Shown here piece by piece: positions 52,441 to 61,117 of a stretch of 64,000 nt of DNA. The stretch is from Streptococcus parasanguinis (lineage in GTDB: Bacteria; Bacillota; Bacilli; Lactobacillales; Streptococcaceae). The notes beneath the pieces are model-generated. The model saw only the letters and a program-made list of their open reading frames with translations, was not told the DNA's origin and did not search any database. Positions within the stretch are counted from its first letter, which is position 1. Every line of letters begins with the position of its first letter. The stretch lies in the NCBI RefSeq assembly GCF_901875555.1, contig NZ_CABFMD010000035.1, positions 56,843 through 120,842 on the forward strand, read 5' to 3'. The translations under genes and the position numbers were made by a program.

Positions 52441-55338
52441 TTACATTTTAGACTTCTGGATAAATTTTTTATCCATTAAATATAGATAGAACAGTTGATA
52501 AATTTTCTCCTCATAAAATTTATTGAAAAAAATTTTATTTAAAAATAGATGTATATATCTCTTAGCAATTTCTATTTTTTCAGATGTATTAACTTTTCGT
52601 TTACTCTCAATTTCATTTGATAGTCCGACTAGATATTTACATTTTTTGAAAAGTTCCTCACTATATGGAAAAACATCTAAATCTATATTTTTAATTTCTT
52701 TTTTTACATTTCTATATAACGAGTAATCTTTTGATACTTTAATGTCCTTAAAATGTTTGATTAATTCCTCAGTGTCTATTCCAAATGATTCAAAAATACT
52801 TTGTAGTATAAGTACATAATATTGTATCGGAAGTGTTCTCAAAATGGAATAATTAGAAATAACATAAAGAGAATCTAGTGTTAATATCTTCTCGATATTC
52901 CAAGCACTATCTGAACCACCAAGTAGTGAAAAATCTATTCGATACGGTAGCATCTCATACCGTGTTAGAAGTCCGTCGTCTATACTAGATGAAAAAAGTT
53001 TTATCATTAACATTAAGACTTTAATTTTATCCGTATCATTTGTTCCCAAAATTTTAATTCTAAATCGAATATGATATTCATCGTAGTAATATTGAACAAA
53101 ATTTATATTATATTGAATATCGTCATCAATCAAATTTAAGAACTTCTTTAAAATATCTTCTACACAAATCGATGTTAATTCCTCTTTACAATACAAATGA
53201 AAACTAAACCAGTCTTTAGATACCAGATGTACTTCCTCCAAGCTACAGTTTTTTTCTAAACACTGTGTACTATTATCTATATTTTTTGAAAATGCTATTA
53301 TTTCATTAGAGCTTTTTAACTCCCCTAAGTACTCTGTTAAAACTACTTTATCTGTCTTTAATTTTTGTTTTACCTTCTCTATATCTCCTTTTTTATCTAA
53401 ATTTATCAGTAACTCCATGTCTCCCTCTACTAAATTTACAAATTTCGGAACATTATAGTTTTTTATAAACTTATCAAAATTAGAATTTTTAGATAGCCTC
53501 CATGTTTCAGGATATACAATTATATCTTTATAGACTATTCTATTTTGATAATGTAAATACTCAATTGAAAAAACCTTATAGAAATCATAATACGATAATT
53601 GGTTGCAAAAAATACTATATAAAAATCGGGTTTGATTATTTAATAGATCTGGAGAAATTCTATTTCTTTTTACAACACGCATATTAGTACCTATTTTCTT
53701 AGAAAAAACTTGAAAATTATTCTTGTTATCTAAATATACATATACATCTGAAATATCAATATTTTTAAAAAATGGAAAATCTAATATCAAGTTATCTAAG
53801 GCATTCTCTCTCTTGATGTCATTTAATACTAAATTATTATAAAATTCATCAACTCCAATTAGAAGTTCATTATAAAATTTTCTCTCTATCTCTAGCATCT
53901 TGTGTATATTGAGATTTTCCTTAAAATAAGACACATATTTCCCAGAAATCGAAAAAAAATTATCTGAGTATTGATTTCCATGCCATCTTAATTTAATCCT
54001 ATTATCAACTTCATAAATTGAAAAAACTACTTCAGCAGTAGGAAAACTATCCTTGACTACCCGTCCTTGTTCAATTAAATTCTCTAATTTTATCTCTTCA
54101 CCACTGGTAGTGTTCAAAATCTGATTCACTAAGTCATGTTGGAATTTATCTGTTCCATCATTAATATTTAAAGTTTCTCCCAAATAAGTACTCAAAATTG
54201 GGTTCGAATAGTTTGAAGGAGAACCTAACCCTTTAACTGAAAGTAATTCCGTTAAAGGCACTAAATTGTTACTACCATACAAATTATAAAATTTTCTTGT
54301 ATATTCTTTCAGACTGCGCTCTTGCTTATATTTTAAATTAATAGTTAATAGTATATTAAGAAACTCTTCTATTTCATTCTTTATCTGATAATCCATCTGA
54401 AATCTCTGATGACTAATACATAAAATATTAAGCGGAGTATTTACCTTGCATATATCGTCCATAATACTATATAAATCCATCAGAATTCGACTCCCCTCTC
54501 CTAGAGGAATACTATTATATAATTCTATTTTTGATTTTATACAAGCAATTTGCCTTTTGAATTTTGCAGGTATTAATTCTATTCTATTAATAAAATCATC
54601 TATCAAATTTATTTTATTATCTCTGGTTAATATCTCAAAACATTCAAAAAATAATATCTCACTATCTATCAATTGCTGTATATAGTCATAGATAGTATTT
54701 AATTCAAATCCCTTCTCTAATAACAAATTAACTAGAGAACTTATTTTTAAATGTGTTTTACAAGTCTCGATAATGTCTGAAAGAACAATGTTTAAATCCG
54801 TCAAGACAATTTTTTGTATATCTGATTGGCAAAAATACAGCTTCTGATTTAACAGCTTTGTTCCGACTCCTATTAAATTGGGATTTAAAAATACGAATAG
54901 TTCTTTTAATACATCTCGTTCTCTCAAAATTAATTTTAAAAAATCAAAAGCCCACTCTGTAGAAATATCTGTTATCTTTTCTACACTCTTTGATTCACAT
55001 TTCAGATTTTCTTCTATCGCACCATGAGAAAATTCTCCTACTCCTACATATCCAAACGTGAAGAATGTTGAGGGACGTGTACAAAATCTAATAAAATAAT
55101 TTTCTAGAGTTCGTAATAATCTTCTCTTTTTTTTCTCTGGTTTTTTATAAAAATTTGATAGCTCCATAAAGAGAGTGCGATTACAAAGTAAAATTGCTTC
55201 TTGAAGTAAAACGTTTTTCCAAAGGTACTCATAGCAGCTGTCTATGTTATCAAATTTTAGCGAGTAATACTCCTTTAAAGCCCAATTATTACCTGTTTTT
55301 TGTCTATAAATATATTGAGGTAGTATTTCTTTTTTCAT
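52441..55338 (-). CDS. lanB: LanB-type lanthipeptide dehydratase (full length)
   Basis: A 965-aa class I dehydratase. The N-terminal glutamylation domain (residues about 1-640) contains RFCTRPSTFFTFGYVGVGEF, the LanB hallmark region near residue 90. The C-terminal elimination domain of the SpaB_C type (about 670-950) has WFSFHLYCKEE and VQYYYDEYHIRFRIKI. LanB uses glutamyl-tRNA to glutamylate Ser/Thr and then eliminates to dehydro residues. It follows the ABC transporter by 42 bp and precedes the arginase-like gene. AT content is very high (about 70% or more), unlike core genes. Confidence 0.92.
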   Translation of the reverse strand: MKKEILPQYIYRQKTGNNWALKEYYSLKFDNIDSCYEYLWKNVLLQEAILLCNRTLFMELSNFYKKPEKKKRRLLRTLENYFIRFCTRPSTFFTFGYVGVGEFSHGAIEENLKCESKSVEKITDISTEWAFDFLKLILRERDVLKELFVFLNPNLIGVGTKLLNQKLYFCQSDIQKIVLTDLNIVLSDIIETCKTHLKISSLVNLLLEKGFELNTIYDYIQQLIDSEILFFECFEILTRDNKINLIDDFINRIELIPAKFKRQIACIKSKIELYNSIPLGEGSRILMDLYSIMDDICKVNTPLNILCISHQRFQMDYQIKNEIEEFLNILLTINLKYKQERSLKEYTRKFYNLYGSNNLVPLTELLSVKGLGSPSNYSNPILSTYLGETLNINDGTDKFQHDLVNQILNTTSGEEIKLENLIEQGRVVKDSFPTAEVVFSIYEVDNRIKLRWHGNQYSDNFFSISGKYVSYFKENLNIHKMLEIERKFYNELLIGVDEFYNNLVLNDIKRENALDNLILDFPFFKNIDISDVYVYLDNKNNFQVFSKKIGTNMRVVKRNRISPDLLNNQTRFLYSIFCNQLSYYDFYKVFSIEYLHYQNRIVYKDIIVYPETWRLSKNSNFDKFIKNYNVPKFVNLVEGDMELLINLDKKGDIEKVKQKLKTDKVVLTEYLGELKSSNEIIAFSKNIDNSTQCLEKNCSLEEVHLVSKDWFSFHLYCKEELTSICVEDILKKFLNLIDDDIQYNINFVQYYYDEYHIRFRIKILGTNDTDKIKVLMLMIKLFSSSIDDGLLTRYEMLPYRIDFSLLGGSDSAWNIEKILTLDSLYVISNYSILRTLPIQYYVLILQSIFESFGIDTEELIKHFKDIKVSKDYSLYRNVKKEIKNIDLDVFPYSEELFKKCKYLVGLSNEIESKRKVNTSEKIEIAKRYIHLFLNKIFFNKFYEEKIYQLFYLYLMDKKFIQKSKM

Positions 55339-55380
55339 AAATTTTTCCTAGCAATTTAGTGTGATTATGATATTTTACCG

Positions 55381-56967
55381 TTAAGTAAGCATTCCTTCTT
55401 CAAGAGTTATCACTTCATCAAACATTGAGATAAAAGTATCTGATGGTTCGTGAGCAATACAAATAATCATTTTTTCCTGCAATGAATCAACTAATTTTTC
55501 AATACGCAATCTATTTTCTTTATCTAGAGACGATGTAACCTCATCCAAAAGTAAAATTTCCTTATTCGCAAGCAGAGATCTAGCAAAATCTAGTCTCCTC
55601 TCTTGTCCTCCAGATAACTTATTTTTGATGGGATCCTCTAAATTAATATTTTCTAAGCTTACCTTTTGTAACACTTGATGAATTAGACTTTTATCATAGT
55701 CTTTATACATTGTCAAATTATCAATAGCTGGTTTATCAAAAATAAATGTTTTCTGCTCCACGTAAGCAACTGATGAGTAATCTAACTTAATGCTAGTTAA
55801 ATCCTGTCCATTAACTAAAATATTACCATTAGTATTAAAACCATCTGGTATCAAACCTATTAATGCATTCAAAAGTGTACTTTTCCCACTACCACTTTTT
55901 CCAACAATAAGATACTTTTTACCCACCTTAAATGTTAAATTTATATTTTGTAATATATTTTGTTTCTCACCTAATATTCCGAAACCAACAAGTTCAATTG
56001 TATTAATTTTTACATTTTCTGTCTTGGTGGAATCCTCAGATACTTGATGTATAGTTTCAATTAGGTCGTTAACCAATTTTTTTGAAGACAATATATCAGT
56101 ATAGCTATGCTTCATGTTAGTAATTGGGTATGTAATATACATCACTAATTGACGAAGTCCGATAAATTCTCCTAGAGAAAGTCTTCCCTTGAGTACAAAA
56201 AATCCTCCTACTACCCAAGCTCCCTGATTTACAAGCATTGTTATTGCATAAGATATTGCCTCTATTGAATTTGCCTTTTTGTAATAAGCTACATTAGTTT
56301 GTTCTAACTGCTTACTTTTTGAATTCACTATATCAATGAAAGAGTGCACTGCATTAAATAGTTTGACTGTCTTTAAACCAGAGTAAAAATCTGATACCAC
56401 ATTAAAATAATTTTCTTTTGATTTTACACTTACATCTCTTGCATTTTGTAAAGAATTTTGAGTTAACAAAGGATAAAAAAGAGGAAGTAAACTCAAAACG
56501 ACCATTATGATAGTATATGACGGTTGTATAAACAAAGATATGACTGAGGCAAAAATAAAAACTAAAATATCATTAGTTATACTAATAATTTGCTCTAAAT
56601 ATTGTTTTTCTAAGACTTCTAATTCATTAGTATAGGTTGAAATATGCATTTCAGGATTACTACGATAAACATCAATCAATGGTTTTCTTCCGTTACTATC
56701 AGTCAAATCACTTCGTATATCATGTAAAATTTTTTGAATTAATTTCTGATTTGAAACTTCAACACAGTACTCCATTGCAGAATCAAAAACTATGTAGACT
56801 AGCAACAACACTACATATAAGATGAATGTTTTTGAATTAACATTTGAAATAGAATCAATAATGCCTTCTAGCACAAAAGCCAAGCTCAGTACAGAAATTG
56901 CTCCAATAATATTTACTATTAAGAATTGACCTACTAAAAAGGGATTTTGATAAAAATATTTTTTCAT
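55381..56967 (-). CDS. ABC transporter with fused membrane and ATPase domains (lanthipeptide export)
   Basis: A 528-aa half transporter with six membrane helices in residues 1-290 and an ATPase with Walker A IVGKSGSGKSTLLNALIG, signature KLSGGQERRLDFARSL, Walker B ILLLDEVTSSLD and H-loop CIAHEPSD. No N-terminal C39 peptidase domain, so leader removal must be done by another protease. It is 90 bp after the precursor gene and is the likely exporter (LanT type) or an immunity pump. Confidence 0.87.
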   Translation of the reverse strand: MKKYFYQNPFLVGQFLIVNIIGAISVLSLAFVLEGIIDSISNVNSKTFILYVVLLLVYIVFDSAMEYCVEVSNQKLIQKILHDIRSDLTDSNGRKPLIDVYRSNPEMHISTYTNELEVLEKQYLEQIISITNDILVFIFASVISLFIQPSYTIIMVVLSLLPLFYPLLTQNSLQNARDVSVKSKENYFNVVSDFYSGLKTVKLFNAVHSFIDIVNSKSKQLEQTNVAYYKKANSIEAISYAITMLVNQGAWVVGGFFVLKGRLSLGEFIGLRQLVMYITYPITNMKHSYTDILSSKKLVNDLIETIHQVSEDSTKTENVKINTIELVGFGILGEKQNILQNINLTFKVGKKYLIVGKSGSGKSTLLNALIGLIPDGFNTNGNILVNGQDLTSIKLDYSSVAYVEQKTFIFDKPAIDNLTMYKDYDKSLIHQVLQKVSLENINLEDPIKNKLSGGQERRLDFARSLLANKEILLLDEVTSSLDKENRLRIEKLVDSLQEKMIICIAHEPSDTFISMFDEVITLEEGMLT

Positions 56968-57057
56968 TCGAGATTCTTTTATAACTTCCTTAATTAATTA
57001 ACCTAATAAAAATCAGGAGCGATAATAATTATCACCCCTGACTCAACAAAATGCACT

Positions 57058-57171
57058 TTAACATGCACGCTGACTTGGCTGATTTCTTCCCATCAAGATA
57101 GCAGCTACATCAATGTCGTCAACATCAATAGAAATATTTTCTTGTTTTAAAGTAAGCTCTGTATTTTCCAT
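57058..57171 (-). CDS. lanA: Lanthipeptide precursor peptide (37 aa), candidate lanA
   Basis: A small gene reading MENTELTLKQENISIDVDDI, then DVAAILMG, RNQPSQRAC, stop. The leader is acidic with no signal sequence, as in class I leaders. The last nine residues have two Arg, one Ser (33), one Cys (37) and Pro. One Ser to Cys37 ring is possible, a five-residue span. GGAAGG precedes the ATG. Its place between the signal peptide gene and the transporter of a LanB/arginase locus supports the role. Exact cleavage site unknown; after Gly28 is my guess. Confidence 0.75.
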   Translation of the reverse strand: MENTELTLKQENISIDVDDIDVAAILMGRNQPSQRAC

Positions 57172-57268
57172 AGCATGTTTATCCTTCCATAAATATATTT
57201 AAGATTTTTATCCGGTGAGGAGAAATCTTATCAAACCTCATAATGTCGTTATAGATTAGTCTGAACAA

Positions 57269-57403
57269 TTAGAGAGCTTTTCCATTCGCAGGACCAGGAT
57301 CAATACCTCTATCCATCTTATGAACTTGAGGTGTTCTCGTAATTCCTAACAGAATTAAGCCAATAGCTAATACAGCAACTATTTTCTTAAACAAACTTCT
57401 CAT
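57269..57403 (-). CDS. Phr-like secreted signal peptide precursor (44 aa)
   Basis: A 44-aa peptide with basic start (MRSLFKK), hydrophobic signal (IVAVLAIGLILLGI) and a short C-terminus ending DRGIDPGPANGKAL. The pattern resembles the pneumococcal PhrA prepeptide family, whose processed C-terminal peptide is imported by the oligopeptide permease and binds TprA. It is the first gene after the tprA-like regulator, with AAAGGAGAGG before the ATG and a strong promoter upstream. Mature form cannot be stated; the end GIDPGPANGKAL is the likely source. Confidence 0.7.
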   Translation of the reverse strand: MRSLFKKIVAVLAIGLILLGITRTPQVHKMDRGIDPGPANGKAL

Positions 57404-57431
57404 ATACCTCTCCTTTTGTTTTCTTGCATTT

Positions 57432-57460
57432 ATTTTATCACTTCAAAATTGGCTTGTCAA
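57432..57460 (-). promoter_or_regulatory. Sigma-A promoter of the phr-lan operon
   Basis: On the minus strand TTGACA (57455-57460), 17-bp spacer and TAAAAT (57432-57437), 28 bp upstream of the phr-like ATG. The AT-rich stretch above it (TATCAAATGAAAAATAAATA region) could bind the TprA-like regulator. No other promoter as good is seen before lanA or lanB. Confidence 0.75.
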
Positions 57461-57524
57461 GAACTTTTATAACCTTTTTTTATTTATTTTTCATTTGATA
57501 CTTTTTTGTATTTTATGATAGATT

Positions 57525-57552
57525 AAAAAAACGATGCTCACTTGAACATCGT
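57525..57552 (-). terminator. Terminator of the tprA-like regulator
   Basis: Minus strand ACGATG, loop, CATCGT then a T7 run, 6 bp after the regulator's stop. It isolates the regulator transcript from the phr-lan operon. Confidence 0.8.
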
Positions 57553-57557
57553 ATCCA

Positions 57558-58424
57558 TTATTCTGTTATATCTGCAATATAATGCTCAACTTTCAAAGTC
57601 ATTGGCATGTTTTCCTCAAGTTTGTATAGGAAATGGGCTATCTCAAAATATTCTTTCACTGAACTTTTAGAAGAAAAATTTTCACTTACATTTCCTATCA
57701 ATAAGTACAAATCAGCTAATAGATAAGTTGTTCTGTAATCCTTACACTGCTTTATCGTAGCTGTAATTTTAGTAATAGCTTCTTCAATATTGTTCTGTAA
57801 CCATAGATAACGACAAACGTTATAATTAAACTTAATAGATAGTTCTATCTCTGCAATTGTGTTTAAATTGAGTTGATTTACTTGATACTCTAGTTTCTCA
57901 CGAATTTCATTAAAACGTTCTAAATCTTCTGTATCATAATAAAAATTGAATAGAGTATTTGAAACTTGAAAGTAGTTCAAATCAGATACACTTAACTGAG
58001 ATAGCATCTTCTCTAATCGTGTAATCGCATCATCTTTCTGTCCGTAAAAATAAAAATCTATAAGAGACTTTATCCACTCCATGTAAAACTTATCTGCTAA
58101 AGATAAGCGATGAGCTTTTACATTTTCTAGTTCATATATATACTTCAATGATTCATAATTTCGGTTTGTTATAAATGTCTGTGATAATTTTTTAAACTCT
58201 GATAACTCATCAATCTCTTCTACGATTTGTTCATCAAAAAAGTAGTCCATACTGACTTTTAATTTCTTAGCAAGAGCATGTAAAAAATCCGCTCCAGGGG
58301 TAAACTCTCCACTCTCTAATCGACTGATTTGCCCTTGTTTACAGATACCCTCAGCTAATTCTCGCTGAGACATTTTTAATTCCTTTCGTCTATTTTTTAA
58401 TCTAGTTGCTAATAATGTGCCCAC
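57558..58424 (-). CDS. PlcR/TprA-type peptide-responsive transcriptional regulator
   Basis: A 288-aa protein with an N-terminal HTH_3 (RRKELKMSQRELAEGICKQGQISRLESGEF, residues 12-41) followed by TPR-like helical repeats to the C-terminus. Length and layout are those of RRNPP-family cytoplasmic peptide receptors (PlcR, TprA). GTG start after AAGGAAG. In pneumococcus, TprA represses a lantibiotic operon and its phrA gene until the imported PhrA peptide relieves it; the same order (regulator, phr, lan genes) here argues for the same circuit. Rgg-type is an alternative, but the adjacent Phr-like peptide favours TprA. Confidence 0.8.
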   Translation of the reverse strand: MGTLLATRLKNRRKELKMSQRELAEGICKQGQISRLESGEFTPGADFLHALAKKLKVSMDYFFDEQIVEEIDELSEFKKLSQTFITNRNYESLKYIYELENVKAHRLSLADKFYMEWIKSLIDFYFYGQKDDAITRLEKMLSQLSVSDLNYFQVSNTLFNFYYDTEDLERFNEIREKLEYQVNQLNLNTIAEIELSIKFNYNVCRYLWLQNNIEEAITKITATIKQCKDYRTTYLLADLYLLIGNVSENFSSKSSVKEYFEIAHFLYKLEENMPMTLKVEHYIADITE

Positions 58425-58501
58425 GTTTGAATCTTCCTTTTCTATTCGATTTCAATGTCAATTGTAACATGATTAAATCTAAAATTCAAATCAATAATAA
58501 A

Positions 58502-58736
58502 AAAGATACAAATTATAGATAAATCTGGCAATGTCTATTACTGGTATACGGATGAACCAGGGGCTTTTGAGGCACTCCTTCCTGGTATTGCGGGACTTGG
58601 GGGAGCCAATGCCAAGGTAAAAGCCGGTTTCATTTTGGAAGAGGGCCATTATACACCAATTGTATTTGTAACAGGACTTAATGAAGACTTTGATTATAGC
58701 AAATACAATGATTTCCGTGTCTCACTCACAAAATAA
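58502..58736 (+). pseudogene. C-terminal fragment of an unidentified protein
   Basis: An open frame without a start codon reads GNVYYWYTDEPGAFEALLPG, then GIAGLGGANAKVKAGFILEEGHYTPIVFV and stops at 58736. It has codon use closer to the core genes (G/C-richer) than the surrounding cargo. Remnant of a gene cut at the left. The family is not recognised. Confidence 0.6.
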
Positions 58737-58770
58737 AGACATATTCAACGCTCTTAAAATTGAAAACACC

Positions 58771-58812
58771 CCAAAAGTTAGATTTTCCTATCTATCTTTC
58801 AGGGTGTTTTCT
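58771..58812. terminator. Hairpin GAAAACACCC/GGGTGTTTTC between two gene remnants
   Basis: A 10-bp inverted repeat. The left arm continues CCCCAAAAGTTAGA, the same as the end of the IS3-type element at 63932. It may be a bidirectional terminator or an old IS end. Confidence 0.5.
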
Positions 58813-58856
58813 TATAGCCAAATTGGGAAAGAAATCAAAACTTCATCGCTCTATTT

Positions 58857-59078
58857 CTACTTATTATATTGTTGAAGTGCTTTATTATATGCTTTACTGC
58901 CTTTTTGGTAATATTCATGTTCTATTCCAGATATATCGACTGTAATGGTGCCATCCTTAACTTTATATTTTACTGTTGAATCAGTTCTACCTTCTCCTGA
59001 TAAAAGGAAGGTGTTACTTTCTTGATCAATTGTAAAACTATCAGGCTTCTCTAATCTATAAGATAGAGCGATCTGTGA
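58857..59078 (-). pseudogene. C-terminal fragment of a second unidentified protein
   Basis: A minus-strand frame reads LSYRLEKPDSFTIDQESNTF, then GEGRTDSTVKYKVKDGTITVD and ends KALQQYNK at a TAG (58857-58859). No start codon. It looks like the end of a secreted or lipoprotein-like protein. Its 5' end meets the ImmA remnant on the other strand at 59075. Confidence 0.55.
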
Positions 59079-59281
59079 TCAAAAAAAGTTTTGTGACTAG
59101 TCAAGAGTATCCTGAACTTTTAAACCAAGAGAATTGGAAAACAATTAAGACTTGCTGTGACAATCTAAAAGTATGGCTCATCTATGATAAAGGAAAATCT
59201 ATAGCTTATGTTTGGGATAAAAATAAGCTAACAGACAAAGAGGCAAAACAAAAAGCTGAATTGAAGTTACTATTAATGTGA
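59075..59281 (+). pseudogene. C-terminal fragment of an ImmA-type protein (second, diverged copy)
   Basis: 68 codons (IKKSFVTSQEYPELLNQENWKT... to KQKAELKLLLM) correspond to the last 67 or so residues of the ImmA gene at 48403, about 90% identical by eye. The peptidase domain is absent. It overlaps the S24-transposase chimera by 4 nt, keeping the ImmA-S24 spacing of the intact pair. Confidence 0.85.
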
Positions 59282-60036
59282 GGAAAACGATGTATCAACC
59301 AGAAAAACTAAAAGCTCGTAGAAAAGAGCTAAAAAAGACTCAAAAAGATATTGCTGATCAGTTGGGAGTCAGCTATCAAGCCTATTCCGCATGGGAACGT
59401 GGAGTAAAACAACCATCTAGAGAAAAAGTGCAACAACTAGAGCAGATTCTAAATGTACCAAAAGGTTTTTTTACAGAGATCGAAATCGTCCGACTATATA
59501 ATACTTTATCAGATGAAGGTAAGAATAATGCACTTAATTATGTCAGAAACCTAGTTCAAAAAGAAGCTTATAAGAACGTTGTTTCAATATCAGCAAAACT
59601 ATACGAATATCATGTTTACGAAAAAATGTCTGCTGGTATCGGTTCAACGGTTTATAATGATCAGGATTATAATACTGTTTATTTTGATAAAGAACTAGCT
59701 CAAAAAAATGAAGCACCTATTCCAAACCTATTGGCTCGAGAATTTGACCAAGAAAAGCCACTTGAAGCAATTGTAACAGATTTGACCTACGTCCGTGTTG
59801 GAAATCGTTGGGCTTATGTTTGTTTGATCATTGATCTCTTTAACCGCGAAATTATTGGACTGTCAGTTGGGTGGCACAAGACTGCAGAGCTCGTCAAACA
59901 AGCCAATCAAAGCATTCCTTACGCGCTTACCAATGTCAAGCTGTTCCATTCTGACCGTGGTAAGGAGTTTGATAACCAGCTGATTGATGAGATGCGGCAT
60001 CGCTCGGTCTCTAAGTCAAGCAGCTTGTCCCTATGA
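59278..60036 (+). pseudogene. XRE/S24 repressor fragment fused in frame to IS3-family transposase fragment
   Basis: Residues 1-140 or so match the S24 repressor at 49269 (HTH LKKTQKDIADQLGVSYQAYSAWERG). At about 59700 (FDKELAQ) the protein switches to IS3-family orfB transposase (EAIVTDLTYVRVGNRWAYVCLI, LFHSDRGKEF). The S24 catalytic region is absent. The transposase part then shifts frame near 60000. The fused product could keep the DNA-binding domain and act as an unregulated repressor, though that is speculation. Confidence 0.8.
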
Positions 60037-60244
60037 CAACGCCGTGTCTGAAAGTACTTACCGTGCCTTCAAACTCGAGTTTGTCAACCAAGAAACCTTC
60101 CATTCGCTGAAAGAACTAACCTTTAAAACAAAGGACTACGTTTACTGGTGGAATCATCACCGCATTCACAGCAGTCTGAACTACCAAACCCCAATCGCTA
60201 AGCGAATCAGCGCTTTAAAAAAACACTTTATAAATTTTGTATAG
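59984..60244 (+). pseudogene. C-terminal part of the IS3-family transposase (different frame)
   Basis: It continues the rve integrase core of the preceding fragment: ARSLSQAACPYDNAVSESTYRAFKLEFV with the final Glu of the DDE triad region, and YWWNHHRIHSSLNYQTP. It ends at 60244. A one-base-level frame change plus a short deletion near 60000 separates it from the first part. It is a dead transposase, with no intact orfA. Confidence 0.85.
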
Positions 60245-60414
60245 AAAAGTGTTGCCTTTTCATATCTCATTTTTTTACTTAAAGCCTTGACAGACTTGAC
60301 AAATGGTAGAAAAGAGCCTAAAAAGGCAGAGTCCTGATAAGTTCTACCTTAAATTTCGTTATGAAACAAGTTTATTTCTTTCTAACGTCCTCAAGAACCT
60401 CATCGCCTTTCAAC

Positions 60415-61080
60415 TCAAAGACTCTGTGATTCTATTATTTGTAAAACTTCTTTCATATTTTCAACTTTCCATTGCGCTTTGTCATTAAAAAATGGTAATC
60501 GGCTATCATAATAACCAATAGTTGCAATTCCGGCGCTAGTTGAAGATTCAATCCCAGAGTATGAATCTTCAATTGCAATACATTGTTCTGCTTGCAATTC
60601 TAACTTATGTAGCGTTGTTAAATAGATAGACGGATTTGGCTTACTTTCTAAAAAATTCTCTCCGCTAACGATGACATCAAAATATTTTTTTATGTCACAC
60701 CTTTCTAAAACTTCATTAATATGCTCATATTTTGATGATGATGCTACAGCTAATTTGATTCCGTTTTTCAATGCATAGTCAATAATTTTTAGAATTTCTT
60801 TTCTAAAAAGTAAAGAATAATCAATTTTTTCATATCTCTCATCACTAAAAGAAGCATATTCTTTTTCTATAGTTTTTATATCATATTGTTTCTCAATAAA
60901 TTGCTGTAAAAGCCTATAAAGATTAAAATATGATTTACCAACTAATACCAATAGCTCAGTATCTTCGTAACTAGATTTTGGATTAAGGTGTTTGATAAAA
61001 TCTTTCTGTATTAGAAAATCTTGGTACTCTGTATCAACTATAACTCCATCCATATCGAAGATTATACCTTTCAAATTCAT
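60415..61080 (-). CDS. HAD-superfamily hydrolase, beta-phosphoglucomutase/phosphatase type
   Basis: A 221-aa HAD subfamily IA protein with motif I FDMDGVIVDTE, motif II VASSSK, motif III Lys in GENFLESKPNPSIYL and motif IV CIAIEDSYSGI. The start at MNLKGIIF (61080) follows AAAGGAGG; upstream codons of a longer frame reach the IS insertion. It acts on a small phosphorylated substrate. Before the IS982-type insertion it was the last gene of the DegT, Nudix, HAD, HAD operon. Confidence 0.85.
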   Translation of the reverse strand: MNLKGIIFDMDGVIVDTEYQDFLIQKDFIKHLNPKSSYEDTELLVLVGKSYFNLYRLLQQFIEKQYDIKTIEKEYASFSDERYEKIDYSLLFRKEILKIIDYALKNGIKLAVASSSKYEHINEVLERCDIKKYFDVIVSGENFLESKPNPSIYLTTLHKLELQAEQCIAIEDSYSGIESSTSAGIATIGYYDSRLPFFNDKAQWKVENMKEVLQIIESQSL

Positions 61081-61110
61081 AAATCCTCCTTTAAAATCAA
61101 AATCTATCAT

Positions 61111-61117
61111 ATATAAT
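61111..61117. repeat. Target-site duplication, left copy
   Basis: ATATAAT directly before the IS982-family element; the same 7 bp follow its other end at 62072-62078. Confidence 0.8.

Noticed and set aside
60303..60488. A 61-codon plus-strand frame after the IS3 remnant
   Set aside because: It overlaps the end of the HAD gene on the other strand and has no recognisable content. Possibly IS debris, but not supportable as a gene.
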